Shown one piece after another: positions 51,613 through 58,775 of a DNA stretch of 64,000 nt. The stretch's first letter is position 1. Every line of letters begins with the position of its first letter. The notes beneath the pieces were generated by a model. That model was not told the origin of the DNA, ran no database searches, and saw only the letters and a list, made by a program, of their open reading frames with translations. Source of the stretch: Winkia neuii. GTDB lineage: Bacteria > Actinomycetota > Actinomycetes > Actinomycetales > Actinomycetaceae. The position numbers were made by a program, and so were the translations under genes. The stretch covers positions 248,001-312,000 of the forward strand of contig NZ_CP118946.1 of the NCBI RefSeq assembly GCF_029011175.1, read 5' to 3'.

Positions 51613-52518
51613 ATGAACAGCTACGACATTCCCGGAGAAGGTTCAACCGGTTATGCGGCAATCCCACGTTGGGTGGAACGCGACATAAAGCTCTCTGCTA
51701 AAGCTCGCTCGGTGCTTCTAGCGCTAGCCTCGCGAGCTAACGCCCAAGGCTACTCCTACCCTTCAGTGGCCGTGCTGGCTTCTAATGCAGGATGTAGTAA
51801 GAACGGCGTACGCAGAGCGCTCGAAGAGCTCCGCGAGCGCGGTTTGGTCTCGTGGCAGACGCGCCCGGTTGAGGGGGATCGGAATGCCCCGAATTTGTAT
51901 TCTGTGCATTTTGATTACCGGCGGGGTGGTGTAGCACCTGCAGGGGGTGGGTCCCAAAATCAGGGGGGTGGGTCCCATATTGGGACCCAGTGGGTGCCAG
52001 GGTGGGACCCAGTGGGTGCCATATTGGGACAGGAAGTAACACCAATAGAAGTAACACCAGTTAAGGAGTTAATCCCCAAACCCCCTAAAGGGGGCTCGGG
52101 GCGGGCACCCAAAAACGCTTACACCGAAGACTTCGCAAACTTCTGGCAGGCATACCCACGCAAAACCGGGAAGAAAGCCGCCGCCAAAGCCTACGCAAAA
52201 GCAATCAAAGAAGGCGCAACCCCAGAAGAACTCCTCCAAGGTGCGGCCCGTCTCGCGGCGGATCCTAACCGCGTCGACCAGTACACGCCCCATCCGGCAA
52301 CCTGGCTCAACCAAGGCCGCTGGGAAGACGAAACCCCGCTTCCGGCTCGTGCCCCGGCTTCTGCCGCGGAACGGCGCACCCAGGCCCAGCAGCAGATCTG
52401 GGATTGGGCAACCAGCCCTGAGCCTCTCCCGCAAACCTGCCAGGCCGGCAAGCTCACCTACGAGCAGGCAATGGCCCAGGTGGAAGCGGCGGAGCGGAAG
52501 CAGGTGACCGGTGGCTAG
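51613..52518 (+). CDS. Phage replication initiator/helix-turn-helix protein
   Basis: The N-terminal winged helix (about 14-95: AIPRWVERDIKLSAKARSVLLALASRANAQGYSYPSVAVLASNAGCSKNGVRRALEELRERGLV) is typical of phage replication organisers. A low-complexity Gly/Pro middle (about 110-150) encodes iterons at DNA level. The C-terminal part (about 165-235: FWQAYPRKTGKKAAAKAYAKAIK...YTPHPATWLNQGRW) is shared by phage helicase-loading proteins. ATG 51613 follows AAAGGAGG; an ATG at 51544 overlapping the ERF stop is the alternative. Confidence 0.82.
   Translation: MNSYDIPGEGSTGYAAIPRWVERDIKLSAKARSVLLALASRANAQGYSYPSVAVLASNAGCSKNGVRRALEELRERGLVSWQTRPVEGDRNAPNLYSVHFDYRRGGVAPAGGGSQNQGGGSHIGTQWVPGWDPVGAILGQEVTPIEVTPVKELIPKPPKGGSGRAPKNAYTEDFANFWQAYPRKTGKKAAAKAYAKAIKEGATPEELLQGAARLAADPNRVDQYTPHPATWLNQGRWEDETPLPARAPASAAERRTQAQQQIWDWATSPEPLPQTCQAGKLTYEQAMAQVEAAERKQVTGG
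51944..52060 (+). repeat. Iterons inside the replication gene, probable phage origin
   Basis: GGTGGGTCCCA occurs twice (51946 and 51966), TGGGACCCAGTGGGTGCCA twice (51981 and 52003), and CATATTGGGAC twice. GAAGTAACACCA follows twice (52033 and 52049, 16 bp apart). As in lambda O, the repeats lie within the initiator gene. Confidence 0.75.
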
Positions 52519-52975
52519 CAAGCAAATGATCGGGATCTGCGTGAACCGGCTGATTTCGGCGGGTGCTGCCTGGGATATGTCGCAGGCCCCGCAGATCGCT
52601 GGTGAGCTAAATCGGGCCTACCCGAACCTTGCTGACGAGGTGCTCGAAGAAGCCACAACCCGGCTGATCAACTCGGGGCCGGATTTCATTACTTCGGCGA
52701 AATTGTTGGAGTTTGTGCGCCTGGTGCAGAAAGAAGCTTGGGCCCCGCGTGGCCGGGAGGTCCCGAATCTTGGTCCGGCGATGCGGCTTACGCACGAGCA
52801 GTATGTGCGCTGGTGGGCAGCCTATCGAGCCGAGTGCCTGGCTGGTGTGCAGCCGCAGGTGGCGAAGGCGAACGCGGATTACATTTTCACCCCGCCACGG
52901 GCGGATCGGCGGATCACAAAGGCGGAGTGGGAGCAGCTATTCAAGAAAACCAAAAACTTCGGGCGGCGCGTGTGA
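52511..52975 (+). CDS. Phage replication-region protein of unknown function
   Basis: A 154-residue helical protein starting GTG (MASKQMIGICVNRL...) and overlapping the initiator gene by eight bases. Position suggests a helicase loader or replisome accessory protein, but no motif is recognised. The stretch FITSAKLLEFVRLVQKEAW is strongly amphipathic. Confidence 0.65.
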   Translation: MASKQMIGICVNRLISAGAAWDMSQAPQIAGELNRAYPNLADEVLEEATTRLINSGPDFITSAKLLEFVRLVQKEAWAPRGREVPNLGPAMRLTHEQYVRWWAAYRAECLAGVQPQVAKANADYIFTPPRADRRITKAEWEQLFKKTKNFGRRV

Positions 52976-53009
52976 GCTACTACCGCCTATTCCTAAACCC
53001 CGCCGAATA

Positions 53010-53027
53010 AGCCCGGCTAGCCGGGCT
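53010..53027. repeat. Perfect palindrome upstream of ssb
   Basis: AGCCCGGCTAGCCGGGCT is an 18-bp perfect palindrome 34 bp after the previous stop. It may be a terminator hairpin (no T-run) or a protein-binding site. Confidence 0.5.
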
Positions 53028-53121
53028 AGGGCGGCCTAACAGGGTGCCCCGTGTAGGGTTACCTGCCCGGCCCAAAAAAAGTCTCTCAAAAACGCTTACA
53101 GAACATCGAAAGGAAACAGTA

Positions 53122-53589
53122 ATGCAAACCGAAAACACTTTCACAATCAGTGGGAACCTCACCCGCGACCCAGAAACCCGCTACACACAAACGGGCGCAG
53201 CAGTCACCACCATCACCATCGCAGCCACGCCCCGCCAATACAACAAACAAACTGGCCAATTCGAAAACGGCCCCGCCCTATTCATCCGGTGCACCGCCTG
53301 GCGACAACTCGCAGAAAACATCACCGACCAACTAACAAAAGGCCAGCGCGTAATCGCCACCGGACACCTCAAACAAGACACTTACACCGATAAAACCGGG
53401 GCCCAACGCACCAGCATTGAAATGCAACTAGAAGACATCGGCCCGTCCCTGAAATTCGCTACCAGAGGCGCACAAACACCCCCGCAAGCCCAGGGCACGT
53501 ATCAGGCCCCCGCAGGCGGCCAACAAGGCGACCCATGGGCACAACCCAACCAGCCCGCCCAAGGCTTCGACCAAAACCCACCATTCTAA
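53122..53589 (+). CDS. ssb: Single-stranded DNA-binding protein
   Basis: An OB-fold SSB of 155 residues: FTISGNLTRDPETRYTQTGAAVTTITIAA, FIRCTAWRQLAENITDQLTKGQRVIATGHL. The C-terminal third is a disordered Gln/Pro/Gly tail ending NPPF, close to the DDDIPF tip but without its acidic residues. ATG 53122 follows AAAGGAAACAGTA. Confidence 0.93.
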   Translation: MQTENTFTISGNLTRDPETRYTQTGAAVTTITIAATPRQYNKQTGQFENGPALFIRCTAWRQLAENITDQLTKGQRVIATGHLKQDTYTDKTGAQRTSIEMQLEDIGPSLKFATRGAQTPPQAQGTYQAPAGGQQGDPWAQPNQPAQGFDQNPPF

Positions 53590-53599
53590 AGGCGGCAGC

Positions 53600-53800
53600 A
53601 TGGTTGAAAGACACCGCGATTGGCCCTCTCGCGATTGTTGGACATACGCACCCGACAAAGCCGAGCTAACCCACCCGCCCGGCCACCAGCGCCCCTGGCC
53701 CGGCGAGTGCGAGTGGCCCGAAGAATTCCCAGTAACCACCCGGTACTGCAAAAAATGCTTAAACCCAAAAACCAGAAAGAAACCACACAAACATGAATAA
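53600..53800 (+). CDS. Small Cys-containing phage protein
   Basis: Sixty-six residues, basic C-terminus, with a YCKKC pair and a separate ECEW. No family recognised. It begins 10 bp after ssb and overlaps the next gene by eight bases. Confidence 0.55.
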   Translation: MVERHRDWPSRDCWTYAPDKAELTHPPGHQRPWPGECEWPEEFPVTTRYCKKCLNPKTRKKPHKHE

Positions 53801-54059
53801 CGAAGAAAAAGCTCCTATGAGCGAATTAGAGCTAGCTAAAGCCTGGGGCGCGGTCCACGAAAACCTACAAGCGGCTGTCAAAGCTCTCGACCACTACCTC
53901 GCAGAGGAGGAAGCCACTCCCTCAACTAGGGAACCGCGCCGCAGGCTCGCCTATGCCAACGTAGACGCGCTAACCGCCATAAACTTTCTCGCCCAGCTCG
54001 TCCCTACCATCTGCGAGCACCTTCGCAGAGCAGCCGCAATAAAACACCAAAACCACTAA
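53793..54059 (+). CDS. Small helical phage protein
   Basis: Eighty-eight residues, predicted all-helical (LAKAWGAVHENLQAAVKALDHYLAEEEA ... NVDALTAINFLAQLV). No family recognised. Part of the packed run of tiny genes; an inner ATG at 53817 is an alternative start. Confidence 0.6.
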   Translation: MNNEEKAPMSELELAKAWGAVHENLQAAVKALDHYLAEEEATPSTREPRRRLAYANVDALTAINFLAQLVPTICEHLRRAAAIKHQNH

Positions 54060-54077
54060 TACGGAAGGAACCCCACA

Positions 54078-54308
54078 ATGAAACCCGTAGATGTCGGAAT
54101 CATGCTCGTCGAATGGGAAACAGCAGTAAGCAACCTGCACCTATGCCGCGACAGGCTCGACAAATACATGGGCGGCCTAACCCACGCCCAACGCAAACAA
54201 CTAGAAGACCTCGCCCTGGACGCAGAGATCAGCGCCCACCACATCGAAAAAGTAAAAGATCGAATCCAGGAAACCATCAAAAAACAGCAGCAAGCTAATG
54301 TCGGCTGA
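54078..54308 (+). CDS. Small coiled-coil phage protein
   Basis: Seventy-six residues, helical with a Lys/Gln-rich end (EKVKDRIQETIKKQQQ). AGGAAC precedes the ATG. Overlaps the next gene by 11 bases. Confidence 0.6.
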   Translation: MKPVDVGIMLVEWETAVSNLHLCRDRLDKYMGGLTHAQRKQLEDLALDAEISAHHIEKVKDRIQETIKKQQQANVG

Positions 54309-54456
54309 TCGTACGGTTACCCGCACCTGCGCCGGGTGCGGGCAGCCCATCCAACTAACAGAAACCAGCAGCCTCTACCAGACGGACGGCACCCCCTGGC
54401 CCGTCTACCACGCAGACTGCTACCAAAACAAAAACAACCAGGAAAACCACAAATGA
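54298..54456 (+). CDS. Zinc-ribbon-like micro-protein
   Basis: Fifty-two residues with CAGCG and a distal YHADC, a CxxC...HxxC pattern that would bind zinc. Its ends overlap both neighbours. Too short for standard gene prediction. Confidence 0.6.
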   Translation: MSADRTVTRTCAGCGQPIQLTETSSLYQTDGTPWPVYHADCYQNKNNQENHK

Positions 54457-54827
54457 ACCCACGAAAACGCAACCGAACCTCCGCAAAAGCCGCAGGCAGA
54501 AACTTCGAAAAACAAGTATCCCAATACCTCAACGCCCACGTAGACGACCGCATAGAAAGACGCCGCCAAACCGGCCCAAAAGACCAAGGCGACATCGCCG
54601 CCCTAAGAACCCAAAACGGACACCGCGTTGTCGTCGAATGCAAAAACACCACCCGCCCACACCTCGGCCCCTGGACCACCCAAGCAGAAACCGAACGCCA
54701 AAACGACGGCGCGCTCGCGGCCGTCATAGCACACAAACGCCACGGCAACGCTAACCCGGCAGACCAATACGTAACCATGACCCTAAAAGACTTCGCCGCC
54801 CTCCTAACCGAGAAAAGACCAAAATGA
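54453..54827 (+). CDS. PD-(D/E)XK nuclease, Holliday-junction-resolvase-like
   Basis: A 124-residue basic nuclease-like protein: AGRNFEKQVSQYLNAHV, then GDIAAL ... VVVECKN, giving the D...ExK catalytic motif, and a late Gln/Glu-rich helix. Common in actinobacterial phage replication regions. ATG overlaps the previous stop by four bases. Confidence 0.75.
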   Translation: MNPRKRNRTSAKAAGRNFEKQVSQYLNAHVDDRIERRRQTGPKDQGDIAALRTQNGHRVVVECKNTTRPHLGPWTTQAETERQNDGALAAVIAHKRHGNANPADQYVTMTLKDFAALLTEKRPK

Positions 54828-55138
54828 GCACAAAACACCTGCAAGCCGCCCGCGCCACCCTCTTTATTGCCCACTTCGCCGGGTTCGGCCTAACCGCCTG
54901 GATCACAGCCACAACCGGCCCCCACCCAGCCCTAGCAGGCCTCGCCCTCGCCTGGGCATTCCTCTCCTGGTGGGCATGGACCCTAGCCGGCACACTCCTC
55001 ATCGAAATAAACAACCAAGACCACCAAATCCAAGACTACGAAACCCGCGAGCGCGCCGCCTACCACACTCAGACGCTCCTTCTGGACAGTCTCATGGACC
55101 TTATTGAAAAGACCGAGAAAGAAAACCCCGAAAAATGA
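54824..55138 (+). CDS. Two-helix membrane phage protein
   Basis: A 104-residue protein: two hydrophobic segments (about 10-28 and 34-60) followed by an acidic helical tail (NNQDHQIQDYETRERAAY). Function unknown. Four-base overlaps at both ends. Confidence 0.65.
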   Translation: MSTKHLQAARATLFIAHFAGFGLTAWITATTGPHPALAGLALAWAFLSWWAWTLAGTLLIEINNQDHQIQDYETRERAAYHTQTLLLDSLMDLIEKTEKENPEK

Positions 55139-55392
55139 AGATCGACATCACCCGAGATGAGCTGGCAAACCTACTTGCCCCCACACCCACCCCTGCGCCT
55201 ACTATCCGCCAGCGGGCTGCCCTGGCCTGCCTAATCCACAACGCCGCCCGGTTCATGCAAGGCGCAAAACTCCTGCAAGGCGGCGAACGTGAAGCCCACC
55301 AGGTGGCAACCCAAGAAATCATCGCCTCTTTCGGGCCCTTACCCGCCTACAAGGAAGCCTGCCAAGAGCTAACCAACAAGGAGAAGATGTGA
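55135..55392 (+). CDS. Small phage protein of unknown function
   Basis: Eighty-five residues with a Pro/Thr-rich spacer (APTPTPAPT) between helical parts. No family recognised. Overlaps neighbours by four bases on each side. Confidence 0.6.
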   Translation: MKIDITRDELANLLAPTPTPAPTIRQRAALACLIHNAARFMQGAKLLQGGEREAHQVATQEIIASFGPLPAYKEACQELTNKEKM

Positions 55393-55547
55393 GGATACGG
55401 CTATCACTCACCCTAAAAATAACCCGCACCCCGCGCCCCAAGCCCGAAGGCCCCCACCCAGCTGGCGACTGTTACACCACCACAGAAAACGCCGCCGAAA
55501 AAATCCCCTTCGGGTTCCAACCCCAAGACATCCGTCCCCGAAACTGA
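55389..55547 (+). CDS. Pro-rich micro-protein
   Basis: Fifty-two residues from GTG 55389, overlapping the previous stop by four bases (GTGA). The sequence is basic and Pro-rich in the middle, then TTTENAAEKIPFGF. Length, spacing and coupling suggest a gene, but no family is recognised. Confidence 0.5.
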   Translation: MRIRLSLTLKITRTPRPKPEGPHPAGDCYTTTENAAEKIPFGFQPQDIRPRN

Positions 55548-55562
55548 AAGACAGCTCCCCGC

Positions 55563-56345
55563 ATGGGAAAAAACAATATTTGCCCGCTAACCGGCCAACC
55601 ACTCAAAGACGGGCGACAAATCAGCCCTGAGGCAGAACGACAAGTCCTCGAAGCTCTCCGCCAGTTGCCCGGTCTACACGAAAACGCCCTACAATCCGCA
55701 TACCGGATGACATCCCACCCCCAAACAGGAGGTGGCGTGCGCACCGGCCCGGCAGAAAGGATCCCCTACAACCCGGCCCTAATGCGAAGAATCGAAGCAG
55801 CTGCCCGCCCGCTGCACGTGATCGCTAAAGCCTGGGGCAAACCAGTAGATGGGCACTTTCACACCTACTGCCAGCAGATAGCCGCCGCGCTACCAGGCAA
55901 GGTGAAAAACCCAAACGCTGCTACGGTCGCCCTGCAAGTGAGGGATTCCTACAACAGCCTAGAAAGAGTGGCCGACCTGCCCCCGGAAAAATGGTTCTAC
56001 GGCACCTGCGACGCGCCAGTCGGGCCACATGAAACCATCTGCGGTAGGGCAATCTACGCGCCAAAAGGCCGCGCCATAGTCACCTGCAGCAGATGCAGGA
56101 CCAGGCACGACGCTAAAAGGCTAATCGACGCGTCCAAACAGCGTCTTAGTGAATACGCTGTGACAATCCCGCACATGGTTCGCCTGCTTAACCAAAGCGC
56201 GGCGGGCATACACCTAAAACCCAAAACCGTGTACAAGTGGGCAGAACGCGGCAAGTTAAGCCCAGTGCGTGAAACCTCCCAAGGCAAGCTCTACAGGGTA
56301 GGTGACGTGTTAGCCCTGGCAGAAGAATCACCTGCAAAACAATGA
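55563..56345 (+). CDS. Phage zinc-ribbon/helix-turn-helix protein
   Basis: A 260-residue protein. Central Cys pairs (GTCDAPVG ... TICGRA, then TCSRCRTRH) form a zinc ribbon at about 150-185; a C-terminal MerR/excisionase-like helix-turn-helix follows (KTVYKWAERGKLSPVRETSQGKLYRVGDVLAL). Similar proteins occur late in actinophage early regions, where they may regulate transcription. Confidence 0.7.
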   Translation: MGKNNICPLTGQPLKDGRQISPEAERQVLEALRQLPGLHENALQSAYRMTSHPQTGGGVRTGPAERIPYNPALMRRIEAAARPLHVIAKAWGKPVDGHFHTYCQQIAAALPGKVKNPNAATVALQVRDSYNSLERVADLPPEKWFYGTCDAPVGPHETICGRAIYAPKGRAIVTCSRCRTRHDAKRLIDASKQRLSEYAVTIPHMVRLLNQSAAGIHLKPKTVYKWAERGKLSPVRETSQGKLYRVGDVLALAEESPAKQ

Positions 56346-56801
56346 CCACTCAGGCGAGTGGGCCGCGTCGTCTCCTGCCCTCGCGACAGGGGCGGCGCAC
56401 CCACACGCACCCTGCTACGACTTGACAAAACAGCAAAACTGTCGAACCCTAGGTTTATAGGGTGCCACCAGACCGTACAGAGGTCAGGCACCTTCAAGTT
56501 TTAAAAGACACGCGCAACCACCCGACAAAAAGGCAAAGTACTACCTACTCGGTTACGCAACAAAGCTCCCTCACCCCCTGATGCTAAATCCTCCATCGTG
56601 GCATACGGGCGACCCCGATCACCACTGTTGTTACGCGGGCAGACAGCACCGCCGCCACACGAGGACACTGGGGAAGAGGGAAGAGGGGTGCGCCCCGTAT
56701 TTTTGGGGAGTTCACGGGCGCACCCCACACACGCACCCCCCCACGGGCCGCAACAAACGCGGCCCAAAAACATTTAAACCACCAACCCTAAGGAGACCCA
56801 C
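56346..56801. other. Gene-free structured region
   Basis: About 456 bp without a convincing gene. It holds a nested hairpin GGTGCC ... GACC ... GGTC ... GGCACC (56461-56492) followed by TTCAAGTTTT, and a larger foldback GGGGTGCGCCCCG (56685-56697) with CGGGCGCACCCC (56715-56726), one bulge. A TTGACA at 56422 lacks a well-spaced -10 box. Confidence 0.55.
56461..56500 (+). terminator. Nested hairpin with T-rich tail
   Basis: Outer stem GGTGCC/GGCACC, inner stem GACC/GGTC, followed by TTCAAGTTTT. Probably ends the early operon after the zinc-ribbon gene; a small RNA is an alternative. Confidence 0.55.
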
Positions 56802-57659
56802 CTGGGCACAACACACCTAACCCGAGCACAAAAAACCAAAAACGACGAGTTCTACACCCACCCCCAAGACGTAGAAACCTTCATGACAGGCGTGCTCACC
56901 AAAACCCCAAACCTACTGAACGGCGCAAATGTCCTCCTACCCTGCGACACCCCCGCCAGCGCCTTCACTAAATACTTCACCACCCACTTCCACCAACTCG
57001 GCCTAAACACCCTCACAGCAGTCGGAATGGACGGCAAAGACGGAACCTACTACCACCAAACCAAAGAAAGGAAGATACACCGCCCCGCCCAGGGGTGCGG
57101 CAGATTCCAATCCCAAGAAACCACCAACGCACTCGCAACAGCCAACTTCGTCTTCACCAACCCGCCCTTCTCCATCCTGCGCGAATTCCACCACTGGCTA
57201 ACCAAACAGCCCCGCCTCCGATACGGCATCATGGCACCAACAACAGCCATCGCATACGCCAACATAAAACCCCAAATAATAGCCGGCACCATCCAAGCCT
57301 GGGGATCAAAATCCAGAACCTTCACCACCCCCACCGGCCAAGCAAACGCCCTCACCTGCTGGCTCACCAACATCCCCAACCAGCTCCCCCGCAAACCCAT
57401 CGGCGAGCACACCCGCGAAGAAAACACCCACACCCTCAAAGGCAAAAGATACAAAGACCTGTACAAGCCATACGACAACCACCCCGGTATCGAATGCCCC
57501 ACCTACCAGGCAATCCCAACCCCCAACGGGCAAACAATAGGAGCCCCCATAACCACCCTCGCCCAATGCGACCTAACCGACTGGCGCATCCTCGACATCA
57601 TCAAACCCACCATAGGCGGGCGCGCCAAATTCCAACGCGTCCTACTCTCCCCACGCTAA
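56802..57659 (+). CDS. EcoRI-type adenine-specific DNA methyltransferase, CTG start
   Basis: N6-adenine methylase of about 285 residues. The catalytic motif is NPPF (FVFTNPPFSILREF), and an N-terminal LTRAQKTKNDEFYT is typical of the EcoRI methylase family. The protein-like frame begins before any ATG; CTG at 56802 has AAGGAG 6 bp upstream and starts exactly at the family's N-terminus. No restriction partner is visible, so it is probably an orphan phage methylase that protects phage DNA. Confidence 0.82.
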   Translation: MGTTHLTRAQKTKNDEFYTHPQDVETFMTGVLTKTPNLLNGANVLLPCDTPASAFTKYFTTHFHQLGLNTLTAVGMDGKDGTYYHQTKERKIHRPAQGCGRFQSQETTNALATANFVFTNPPFSILREFHHWLTKQPRLRYGIMAPTTAIAYANIKPQIIAGTIQAWGSKSRTFTTPTGQANALTCWLTNIPNQLPRKPIGEHTREENTHTLKGKRYKDLYKPYDNHPGIECPTYQAIPTPNGQTIGAPITTLAQCDLTDWRILDIIKPTIGGRAKFQRVLLSPR

Positions 57660-57668
57660 ACCCGCCCA

Positions 57669-57701
57669 GCCCGGGCAGACGCAACCACTACCTGCCCGGG
57701 C
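57669..57701 (+). terminator. Hairpin after the methylase gene
   Basis: GCCCGGGCAG (57669-57678) pairs perfectly with CTGCCCGGGC (57692-57701), 10 bp with 13-nt loop, 10 bp after the stop. No T-run. Confidence 0.55.
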
Positions 57702-57770
57702 AAGCACACTCACAGCCCAACCAAACCCGAACAAGCAACCCCAACCAAGAACAGTAGAAAAGACTCCCCG

Positions 57771-58109
57771 ATGAAACGCTGCCCAGCAAGACGCTGCCCC
57801 AACCTAATCCCCAACACCGCCCGCTACTGCACCACCCACGCCCACCAGTACGAGGCCCGCCGGGGCACCACCACAGACAGAGGCTATGGCAGTAAACACC
57901 AAAGACTACGCAACAAACTCAAAGCCCAAGTCGAACAAGGCAAAGCAATCTGTCCAAGATGCAACAAACCAATCAAAGCAAGCGAAGCTTTCGATCTTGG
58001 ACACAAAGACGATCGCCGCTTTTACAACGGACTTGAACATGCTCATTGCAATCGTTCCGCAGGCGGAACAAACGGAGCAAGACAAGCCAACGAACGACAA
58101 CGAACATGA
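57771..58109 (+). CDS. HNH endonuclease, packaging-associated
   Basis: A 112-residue basic HNH protein. The Cys pair ICPRCNKPI, then DLGHKDD and NGLEHAHCNRSAGG, form the H-N-H metal finger. A gene of this kind just before the terminase is typical of cos-type phages, where it acts with the terminase during DNA packaging. An N-terminal CPARRCPN adds a second Cys pair. Confidence 0.88.
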   Translation: MKRCPARRCPNLIPNTARYCTTHAHQYEARRGTTTDRGYGSKHQRLRNKLKAQVEQGKAICPRCNKPIKASEAFDLGHKDDRRFYNGLEHAHCNRSAGGTNGARQANERQRT

Positions 58110-58310
58110 CAAAGAAACAAAAGTGTTTCATTTTGTTTATTCATTCGTTGTTAGAACACGAAAACAATTTTTACAGTCTCGCATTTTTTACTCCAGACTC
58201 CGACCACCCCCCCCAGGGGGGAGGCCCCAAAAATAGGTAAGGATGGACCGCCGGTGAGGTGAAAAACCAGTCTGGAGCTTTCAAAACTACATCAGACAGA
58301 GGTGAACGCT
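58110..58310 (+). other. Possible late promoter or cos region
   Basis: About 200 bp between HNH and terminase small-subunit genes. An A/T-rich stretch (58115-58195) is followed by a CCCCCC-CA-GGGGGG foldback at about 58205. This is where cos sites usually lie, but I cannot identify one from sequence alone. Confidence 0.35.
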
Positions 58311-58775
58311 ATGGGTAGAGGAGGAGCGAGGGTCCGCTCTGGGCCACCAGCAAATGAGAACTCGGGCCGGTCCGCCCGACGCGGTTTTTCTCTGAAAGCC
58401 CTGCCCCCAACAGGCAGGCGCGGCAGGCCACCAAAGTTCCCGCTGCCAGAAATGAGTGAGCGGGAAGAAGAAGTTTGGAAGAGCCTTTGGAAAAGCCCCC
58501 AGGCGGTGGCCTGGTCGATGCCCGAAAACAAGTGGATGCACCATCTGGTCGGCTTATACACGCGGGTTCTCGTAAAGTGCGAGAGCCCCTCTACGCCGCC
58601 TTCCTTACTGGCGCAGCTGCACCGGATAGGAGACCAGATTGGGATGACCCCGGCGGGTCTTTCTTTCCTCGGATGGAAAATCGCCGAGGAAAGCGAGTCT
58701 AAGAGCGCCCCTAAGCCTAAAAGAAATGCTTCAGCGGGGGCGCGCACACGGCTGAAAGTGGTTGTAAATGAGTGA
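58311..58775 (+). CDS. terS: Terminase small subunit
   Basis: A 154-residue protein with a basic N-terminus (GRRGRPPKFPLPEMSEREEEVWKSLW) and helical C-terminus, similar to the P27-type small terminases of actinophages. ATG 58311 follows AGAGG; an in-frame GTG at 58302 is the alternative. It overlaps the large subunit gene by eight bases. Confidence 0.8.
   Translation: MGRGGARVRSGPPANENSGRSARRGFSLKALPPTGRRGRPPKFPLPEMSEREEEVWKSLWKSPQAVAWSMPENKWMHHLVGLYTRVLVKCESPSTPPSLLAQLHRIGDQIGMTPAGLSFLGWKIAEESESKSAPKPKRNASAGARTRLKVVVNE

Noticed and set aside
56422-56461. Sigma-70 promoter from TTGACA
   Set aside because: No -10 hexamer at 16-19 bp; TAGGTT is 22 bp away.
57095-57757. 220-codon plus-strand frame over the methylase
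   Set aside because: His/Pro/Arg/Asn-rich shadow caused by the A/C-rich composition. The methylase frame carries NPPF and the family N-terminus.
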